Shown here one piece after another: positions 1 through 5,299 of a DNA stretch of 10,632 nt; the stretch's first letter is position 1; each line of letters begins with the position of its first letter. Below the pieces are notes generated by a model, which searched no databases, was not told the origin of the DNA, and saw only the letters and a list, made by a program, of their open reading frames with translations. Source of the DNA: Thermotogae bacterium (GTDB lineage Bacteria > Thermotogota > Thermotogae > B3-G13). The translations under genes and the position numbers were made by a program. Location: positions 1 through 10,632 of the forward strand of contig WFSK01000194.1 of assembly GCA_015486095.1 (NCBI GenBank), read 5' to 3'.

Positions 1-1131
1 GAACTCATGGTACCATGGAACTCTCGGTCTATTCACGATGTAATTGGCCTGCTTTGCCATATCTTTGAGTCCGGGGACCTTCGCTTGGACCTCTGGATCG
101 TTTAAAACCGATTTCCATCCCGAAAATTCACCTTCACGAATGGCGGCGATCTTCGATCCCTTTGGACCCGCCAAGAACTCGATGAATTTCCATGCTTCTT
201 CTGGATGTCTTGTTCCCTTACTAATAGACCAACCCATAGGACCAGAGACCGTATATGGATGTTTACCATCGACAGAGGGCATCAATCCAATCTTTGCTTG
301 ACCTACGATCTGGGATTTACTCGGATCGTTCAATCTGACTAATGGATATCCCCAGCTGAGTTGATATGCAATATCTCCTGCCTGCATTGCAGCATTTACA
401 TTGTCCTCTGTCCACATGATAGAGGCAGGATCGACGATCTTGTATTTATATATACTGTCTACCATCCATTGCAGTGCCTTTACAGCACCACCTTTGTTAA
501 AGAGAGGGTTCAAGTTCTCGTCGAAGAATTCACCACCGAATGAAGCTGCTAAAGCAACGAAATCACAGATCAAACATTCTTTCTGTGCCCAAGAGAATGC
601 CGTTGCATACTTCACTATACCCATCTTCTGCAACTTCTGGCTGTACTTGACAACCCCATCCCATGTCTTCGGGAATTCCGTGTAACCTGCTTCTTTCAAC
701 ATCTTATCGTTGTAGACAAAGGACTTCCATTCGGATGCCCAGGGCAGGCCATACCAATGCCCTTTGTACATCATTCCATCTCTGGCAAATGGGACTATAT
801 CTTTCTTCATCTCAGGTGTTACCCACTTGTCTATGGGCATCACCCAACCCGCATCTGCGAATTGTGCAACGTCTATACAATCCATGAGGAATACATCGTA
901 CTGATGTCCTCCTGCCATGAAGGATGCTATCAATTTTGTAACGGCATCTCTGCCATATGGAACCACGGTTAGATTAACTTTTATACCCGTTTGATCGGCA
1001 AATTCTTTAAATCTCTGAAGATAGAATTGAACGTGTCCTGGACCTTCGATAGTATTCAGTTCAACGCCAGCAAAAATTGAAAAAGACAGAACGAACAGCA
1101 CCAACACCAATACAAACGCTTTAAACTTCAT
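1..1131 (-). CDS. Sugar ABC transporter periplasmic substrate-binding protein (family 1), C-terminus outside window
   Basis: My translation of the minus strand gives 377 residues from ATG at 1131 with no stop before the window edge, so the last few dozen residues of a protein usually 400-450 long are missing. The start has an ideal Shine-Dalgarno, GAGGAGGG (1138-1145), 6 nt away. Residues 1-21 are a Sec signal peptide: Lys at 2 and 4, a Leu/Val/Phe core, and probable cleavage after SIFA. No lipobox Cys follows, so it should be a soluble periplasmic protein. The mature part has the MalE/UgpB-type pattern: an early AVTKLIASFMAGG stretch, YDVFLMD, GWVMPIDKWV, then YGLPWASEWKSFVYNDKML, and late GPMGWSISKGTRHPEEAWKFIEFL. 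These proteins capture sugars or oligosaccharides for an ABC importer. The upstream GH4 glycosidase gene on the same strand suggests an alpha-linked oligosaccharide or glycoside as ligand, which is inference. The family is sure; the ligand is not. Confidence 0.93.
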   Translation of the reverse strand, partial: MKFKAFVLVLVLFVLSFSIFAGVELNTIEGPGHVQFYLQRFKEFADQTGIKVNLTVVPYGRDAVTKLIASFMAGGHQYDVFLMDCIDVAQFADAGWVMPIDKWVTPEMKKDIVPFARDGMMYKGHWYGLPWASEWKSFVYNDKMLKEAGYTEFPKTWDGVVKYSQKLQKMGIVKYATAFSWAQKECLICDFVALAASFGGEFFDENLNPLFNKGGAVKALQWMVDSIYKYKIVDPASIMWTEDNVNAAMQAGDIAYQLSWGYPLVRLNDPSKSQIVGQAKIGLMPSVDGKHPYTVSGPMGWSISKGTRHPEEAWKFIEFLAGPKGSKIAAIREGEFSGWKSVLNDPEVQAKVPGLKDMAKQANYIVNRPRVPWYHEF

Positions 1132-1153
1132 ACTACTCCCTCCTCACAAAAAT

Positions 1154-1198
1154 CTGAATTTAAAGATCTTTCTAAAAATACCTGAATAAAATCTTTCT
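1154..1198 (-). repeat. Imperfect direct repeat in the leader of the binding-protein gene
   Basis: On the plus strand, 1154-1173 and 1182-1198 share CTGAAT at one end and ATCTTTCT at the other, differing by a 3-nt indel and one or two bases between. The copies start 28 bp apart. The first copy contains the palindrome AAAGATCTTT (1162-1171). The pair sits 23-67 nt upstream of the ATG at 1131, in the gap after the GH4 gene. It could be a doubled regulator site or a structured leader; nothing in the sequence decides which. Confidence 0.45.
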
Positions 1199-1242
1199 CT
1201 CTTCTCCCACCTCCCTTCATACCAACGGAAACCCTTATGAGG

Positions 1243-2619
1243 TCATTTCTTACCCCCGTAGTGTTCTTTCATCTCTCGATTAAACGGTAATGACAAGATT
1301 TCATCTACAACCGCTTCTACCTGTTCGAAGGATCTGGTCCTCGGGTCTCTAACCAACATCTCATGCAAGATCCTTTTATCTCCGGTTATAAAGGCATCCA
1401 ATGCCCATTCCATCCTCAATCTTCTGGGTAACAGATACATTTTCATGATCCGCTCTGATATCGGGGGATCTATCTTTTCTGGATGAATTCCCTTTTTATC
1501 CACGATAACTGGAACTTCTACTACTACATCTTCGGGGATCCCCGGTATTATCTCGCCTTCATTGGGTATGTTGTCTACGAATCTACCTCGATTATCGTTG
1601 ATTAAGGCATCCATAAAGCCTACATGCTGTTCACCGCTCATTTTGTTTGGAGGAAATTCTTTTGAAAGGCGAACAGATTTATCCGCTGCTAAGCTGAAGG
1701 TTTTTTTAGTAGCCTTTTGCAATTCTTCCTGATACCATGCCCATCCTACCTCAGAATCAGCACCTCCCCAAGGTTCTCCAAACCACTTCTTCTTCGTTTC
1801 GAGGTCGTAGTGGTATTTCCAGCTCCCATTTCTAACCGTATCTCCCACAGGAAATTTTCCATAGAATCTATACATATCTATTGCGGCTGGGCTCATCTGA
1901 TCATCAAAGGGGGTCGTTGGTTTCCATTCCTTTGCTTTATCTTCTATCCATCGATCTATGTGAGGGTAAGCATCTTTACCCTTATAAATGAAACGTGTAA
2001 GCCATATGTTATGGTTAAATCCTGCGACTTGCCAATCCACCTCTTCGAGAGGAAGTCCTATGGTCTCTGCAATTCTGTTAACACCGTAGTGTCCATGACA
2101 AAATCCCACAACCTTGATGTTTGTCTGCCTGGATATCAGAGTTGTACCCTCGAATACGGGATTCGCAGCCTGAAGAAGCCATGCATTAGGACATAGCTTT
2201 TCCATATTTCGAGCCACGTCCAGAAAATATTTGAGCTGATTGTAGTTGGTCAAAGTGTAGTAATCGGATACCATGTTGAATTCCTGGCTATCGATGCCTC
2301 GATAATATCCATGCTTTTCTCCCACTCTTCTTATCGCTTCTTGCTGCTCATGTCCTCCAACAAGAGCCGTGTTGATCACGAAATCTGCATCTTCAAGTGA
2401 ACGCTTCATATTCGTCGTCTTCTCGAATTTAATATCGGCTCCTAACTCAGCGGCATATCTTTTCGCCAGTTCGTGTACTGCATTCAAACGCTTTTCATCG
2501 ATATCCATAAGAGAGACAAGACTCCCGGACAATCCTTTCGTTTTACAAAGATCACCTACCAATCTCAACGAGAAGATCGCACTCCCTGCTCCTATAATGC
2601 TGATTTTGACTGCTGACAT
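1243..2619 (-). CDS. Glycoside hydrolase family 4 alpha-glycosidase (AglA-like), NAD- and metal-dependent
   Basis: This is a 458-residue cytoplasmic enzyme starting at ATG 2619 with AGGAGG (2627-2632) 7 nt upstream. GH4 enzymes cleave glycosides by a redox route: NAD+ oxidises C3 of the sugar, the aglycone is eliminated, and the sugar is re-reduced, helped by a divalent metal. The N-terminus has the Rossmann motif IIGAGSAIFS (residues 8-17). Residues DIDEKR (39-44) should bind the NAD adenosine ribose. ANPV (152-155) is the family Asn-Pro motif. CHGHYG (174-179) and GFNHNIWL (200-207) supply the expected metal ligands, Cys174 and His203, which as I recall match the numbering in Thermotoga maritima AglA. 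KSGEQH-type and DPRTRSFEQVE segments near the C-terminus also fit AglA-like members, although this protein is about 20 residues shorter. The substrate is probably an alpha-glucoside, but some GH4 members are alpha-glucuronidases or galactosidases and the motifs do not settle it. It leads a likely operon with the binding-protein gene. Confidence 0.93.
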   Translation of the reverse strand: MSAVKISIIGAGSAIFSLRLVGDLCKTKGLSGSLVSLMDIDEKRLNAVHELAKRYAAELGADIKFEKTTNMKRSLEDADFVINTALVGGHEQQEAIRRVGEKHGYYRGIDSQEFNMVSDYYTLTNYNQLKYFLDVARNMEKLCPNAWLLQAANPVFEGTTLISRQTNIKVVGFCHGHYGVNRIAETIGLPLEEVDWQVAGFNHNIWLTRFIYKGKDAYPHIDRWIEDKAKEWKPTTPFDDQMSPAAIDMYRFYGKFPVGDTVRNGSWKYHYDLETKKKWFGEPWGGADSEVGWAWYQEELQKATKKTFSLAADKSVRLSKEFPPNKMSGEQHVGFMDALINDNRGRFVDNIPNEGEIIPGIPEDVVVEVPVIVDKKGIHPEKIDPPISERIMKMYLLPRRLRMEWALDAFITGDKRILHEMLVRDPRTRSFEQVEAVVDEILSLPFNREMKEHYGGKK

Positions 2620-2664
2620 TCTGATTCCTCCTATAACTAACTTTTGTATTTTTGCCTAAACAAA

Positions 2665-2693
2665 ATTATATTATTTTTAAATGGTTTTGTCAA
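2665..2693 (-). promoter_or_regulatory. Consensus sigma-70 type promoter of the GH4/ABC operon
   Basis: Read on the minus strand, TTGACA (2693-2688) is separated by exactly 17 bp from TATAAT (2670-2665). Both hexamers match the consensus perfectly. Transcription would start near 2658 and leave a leader of about 39 nt before the GH4 ATG. A short inverted repeat, TTTTG-N6-CAAAA (2650-2665), overlaps the downstream edge of the -10 box and the start point, where a repressor operator would sit. A perfect promoter on an inducible sugar locus would normally need repression, but that is inference. Confidence 0.85.
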
Positions 2694-2708
2694 GCTTTTA
2701 ATCAAGTT

Positions 2709-2726
2709 TTTCGAAATTTGAAATTT
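2709..2726. repeat. Palindrome and tandem heptamers between the divergent promoters
   Basis: TTTCGAAA (2709-2716) is a perfect 8-bp palindrome. It overlaps two tandem GAAATTT heptamers (2713-2726). The block lies between the -35 box of the leftward promoter and the presumed promoter of ybeY, so it could bind a regulator of either side. It may equally be chance in AT-rich intergenic DNA. Confidence 0.3.
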
Positions 2727-2760
2727 AGAAGTCAGGGTATCTGTAAAAACGTGCTTATTT

Positions 2761-2790
2761 TTGCAGTATAATAATTTGCGGTATAATAAA
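2761..2790 (+). promoter_or_regulatory. 15-bp tandem duplication carrying two TATAAT boxes, presumed ybeY operon promoter
   Basis: TTGCAGTATAATAAT (2761-2775) is followed directly by TTGCGGTATAATAAA (2776-2790), identical at 13 of 15 positions. Each copy has a perfect -10 hexamer, at 2767-2772 and 2782-2787. The TTGCAG of copy 1 can act as a -35 element for the TATAAT of copy 2 with a short 15-bp spacer; TTTTGC (2759-2764) gives 17 bp but matches less well. Transcription from the second box would start near 2794, about 25 nt before the ybeY start. It is the best promoter candidate for the plus-strand operon. Confidence 0.6.
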
Positions 2791-2818
2791 ATAATCAAGA
2801 CAAGGAGTGTTAAGGCCA

Positions 2819-3268
2819 GTGGAAATACTGATCAGAAATGAGCAAGACAAGCTCTCGATCGATGAAGACCGTGTCAAAGAAGTGGTGAATTTTATATTGA
2901 AAAGGGAATTAAAAACTAAAGATAAAAGTGAAATTTCGATATTCATAACCGATGATGAAACCATTGCGTATTACAATGAGAAATATCGTAGTATAGAAGG
3001 TCCTACAGACGTCCTCTCCTTTTCTTATAACGACGAAGATGAGTTAGTAGGTGATATAATCATATCGGCTGAAACGGTTATCAGAAATGCATCTGAATAC
3101 AGGGTATCGCCTCTGAGGGAATTTTATTTCGTTCTAATACATGCCCTCTTACATCTTTGTGGATACACCCATGATAAGGCAGCTGAACGAGATGAGATGT
3201 TTAAAAAACAGGAAAGTTACTTGAATGCATTCTGGAAGGGGGATGTGAATGTTGAAGCAAACGAATGA
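2819..3268 (+). CDS. ybeY: Endoribonuclease / rRNA maturation factor YbeY
   Basis: YbeY is a zinc-dependent RNase needed for 16S rRNA 3'-end maturation and ribosome quality control. The 149-residue product is the usual length. It has YRSIEGPTDVLSFSY (56-70), the family core with conserved Arg58, then GDIIISAETV (78-87). The zinc motif is HALLHLCGYTH (108-118), an H-x3-H-x5-H arrangement with ligands His108, His112 and His118. The residue before the last His is Thr117, where most members have Asp (GYDH). I chose GTG 2819 because the protein then begins MEILIRN as in relatives, with AAGGAG (2802-2807) 11 nt upstream. An in-frame GTG at 2807 would overlap that Shine-Dalgarno. It is the first gene of the plus-strand operon, and its 3' end overlaps the next gene by 20 bp, which suggests translational coupling. 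The family is sure; the exact start less so. Confidence 0.95.
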   Translation: MEILIRNEQDKLSIDEDRVKEVVNFILKRELKTKDKSEISIFITDDETIAYYNEKYRSIEGPTDVLSFSYNDEDELVGDIIISAETVIRNASEYRVSPLREFYFVLIHALLHLCGYTHDKAAERDEMFKKQESYLNAFWKGDVNVEANE

Positions 3269-5294
3269 TAAAAAGGAAAAAGACCTTGCAACTGGGGGGC
3301 AAGCGATAATAGAAGGTGTTTTGATGAGGAGTTCTAAGTATACTGCTATGGCGGTACGGCAGCCCGACGGCTCCATAGTTACAAAGCGTATTCCCCTTGC
3401 CCCTGTAACCAAAAGATACAAGATCCTGTCTCTTCCATTTATTCGAGGTATCGGTGTCCTTTGGGATGCCATGGTAATAGGGATAAAGGCTCTTGACTAC
3501 TCTGCCCGTGTAGTTTCTGCTTCGGACGAGAAGCCTTTAACGAGCAAAGATATCTTTTTCGCCATATTCTTAGCGTTGTTGCTTGCCATAGGTTTATTTT
3601 CACTTCTACCTCTATTCATTGCAGATCTTTTCAAATCTTTTAGGCGAAGCGAGGTCGTGTTTTCACTGGTAGAAGGTATTGTAAGGGCTGCTATATTTCT
3701 TATCTACATCTGGATCATATCGATCTTCAAAGACGTGAAAAGGATCTTCGAATACCATGGTGCAGAACATAAATCCATTCATACATATGAAGCGGGCGAA
3801 GAGCTGAACGTAGAAAATGCGAGAAGACATACTACTATTCATCCAAGATGTGGCACGAGTTTCCTCGCGATCGTTCTAATAGTTTCGATATTCCTTTTCA
3901 GCTTGTTGGGTGTATTTGGAACGTTGAATTTCTGGCAAAGACTGGTAACGAGGCTTGCATTTATACCACTAATAGCGGGACTGACATATGAATTACAAAG
4001 ATTTACTGCCAAACATTTGGATTCTCCTTTCATCAAGCCGTTGGCAATCCCAGGTATGTGGATCCAGAAGATCACGACAGCTGAACCCGATGATGAGCAA
4101 TTACAGGTAGGTTTGGTATCCTTGAAATTGGCTTTAGGAATGGAAGTGAGTCCTGATGAATTACGAGGAGGTATTTATATGGGGAATGATAGTGAAGAAT
4201 TCAACAGTAAAATGAAAAAGCTGAGGGATTTTCTAAAATCGCACGCTTACGATGCTTTATTGCTAACCAAACAGTACAATTTTTCCTGGCTGACAGGTGG
4301 TGGAACGAACAGGATACTCCTATCAACCGAGGATGGCGTGGGTGCTGTACTCATTACCAAAGATAAATGTTATCTCATAGCGGATAACGTAGAGCGTCAG
4401 CGATTGTTAGAAGAAGAAATGAGTGGGTTGGAGATCGTAGAAGCAAAGGAATATCGATGGTACGATAACGAAGGATATGAAAGCATCGTCAGAGCACTCG
4501 TCGAAGATAAGATATTCGTTTCGGATAGTGGAATTTTTGGTTCTATAAATGTGGATGATGAGATAGCTCCTTTGAGATGGCAATTAACACCTCGGGAAGT
4601 GGAAAAGGCAAAACGTCTGGGTAAGGATATAGCAATATCTCTTGAATCTGCGATGTTATCGGTAGAGAAAGGTATGTCCGAGCATCAAATAGAAATCCTC
4701 GTTACATCACAGCTGACTTCACATACCATAGAACCGGTTTTGGTACTCGTGGGCGGAGAAGAAAGAGCGAAACGATATCGTCACATTCTGCCAAAGGAGA
4801 AAGAATGCAACGAATATGTGATCGTATCCGTGTGTGGAAGAAGAGAAGGGTTGGTACTATCTGCAACGAGGATGTTGAGTTTTGGAAAAGATGAGAAGCT
4901 GCTTGAGCAGCATCGAAAAAATTGCTATGTGGATGCTGTTGCCATAGGGAATACCGTCGTTGGGAAGACACTTGGTGATGTCTTCGATAAGATCTGCAAG
5001 GCGTACGAAGAGGTTGGATATCCAGATGAGTGGAAAAAGCATCATCAAGGGGGAATAGCTGGTTATAGGGCAAGAGAAGTAAAGGCTATCCCGAATAGCC
5101 CATTGAAGATCGAACCAAACGAATTATTTGCTTGGAACCCTACCATAGCCGGGACAAAATCTGAGGATACTATCCTCGTAACCGAAAAAGGCTTTGATAT
5201 CCTAACTGTGGGTGATGGCAAATGGCCTACCCTGAAATTCGATGTAAATGGCGTTGAAGTAGAAAGACCAAGTATACTGGTGAAAGAGAGCTGA
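3249..5294 (+). CDS. DUF1385 (YqhQ-like) membrane protein fused to an M24-fold peptidase-like domain
   Basis: One uninterrupted 681-residue frame joins two proteins that are usually separate. Residues about 12-300 are DUF1385: GGQAIIEGVLMR (16-27), four likely membrane helices (about 103-127, 137-160, 203-224, 232-247), and a His-rich signature from EYHGAEHKSIHTY (168-180) to RRHTTIHPRCGTSFL (192-206). The function of DUF1385 is unknown. Residues about 315-680 are a creatinase-N plus M24 (pita-bread) domain, with TKQYNFSWLTGG (340-351), HHQGG (598-602), FAWNPTIAGTKSEDT (627-641) and GFDILT (648-653). Aligning by eye with E. coli PepP, the five metal ligands D, D, H, E, E become Ser527, Ser538, Gly602, Asn630 and Glu639, so a dinuclear metal site is unlikely. 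The activity may be metal-free, as in creatinase, or absent. The start is ATG 3249 with GGAAGGGGG (3234-3242). An internal Shine-Dalgarno and ATG sit at the junction (4165-4181), so a separate 371-residue M24 protein could be made from 4179. The fusion may be a frameshift artefact. Confidence 0.85.
   Translation: MLKQTNDKKEKDLATGGQAIIEGVLMRSSKYTAMAVRQPDGSIVTKRIPLAPVTKRYKILSLPFIRGIGVLWDAMVIGIKALDYSARVVSASDEKPLTSKDIFFAIFLALLLAIGLFSLLPLFIADLFKSFRRSEVVFSLVEGIVRAAIFLIYIWIISIFKDVKRIFEYHGAEHKSIHTYEAGEELNVENARRHTTIHPRCGTSFLAIVLIVSIFLFSLLGVFGTLNFWQRLVTRLAFIPLIAGLTYELQRFTAKHLDSPFIKPLAIPGMWIQKITTAEPDDEQLQVGLVSLKLALGMEVSPDELRGGIYMGNDSEEFNSKMKKLRDFLKSHAYDALLLTKQYNFSWLTGGGTNRILLSTEDGVGAVLITKDKCYLIADNVERQRLLEEEMSGLEIVEAKEYRWYDNEGYESIVRALVEDKIFVSDSGIFGSINVDDEIAPLRWQLTPREVEKAKRLGKDIAISLESAMLSVEKGMSEHQIEILVTSQLTSHTIEPVLVLVGGEERAKRYRHILPKEKECNEYVIVSVCGRREGLVLSATRMLSFGKDEKLLEQHRKNCYVDAVAIGNTVVGKTLGDVFDKICKAYEEVGYPDEWKKHHQGGIAGYRAREVKAIPNSPLKIEPNELFAWNPTIAGTKSEDTILVTEKGFDILTVGDGKWPTLKFDVNGVEVERPSILVKES
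4165..4181 (+). promoter_or_regulatory. Internal ribosome binding site and ATG for a stand-alone M24 protein
   Basis: GAGGAGGT (4165-4172) is an excellent Shine-Dalgarno, 6 nt before ATG 4179, which is codon 311 of the fused frame. The position falls between the end of the DUF1385 homology and the start of the M24 homology. It would give a 371-residue M24-fold protein ending at 5294, a normal length for the family. The same bases encode Arg-Gly-Gly in the fused reading. It is the kind of site expected at the head of an independent, coupled gene. Confidence 0.75.
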
Positions 5295-5299
5295 TCTTA

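Noticed and set aside
60..68. P-loop Lys to Arg change in the Lon-like protein as a sign of a dead ATPase (residue positions; bases 5477-5506)
   Set aside because: As far as I recall the GTGR form is common in this Lon branch, and the rest of the ATPase and the Ser646/Lys689 dyad are intact, so I do not treat it as unusual.
1717..2196. 159-codon open frame on the plus strand inside the GH4 gene
   Set aside because: It is antisense to a clear GH4 coding region, matches no recognisable protein, and has no convincing ribosome binding site.
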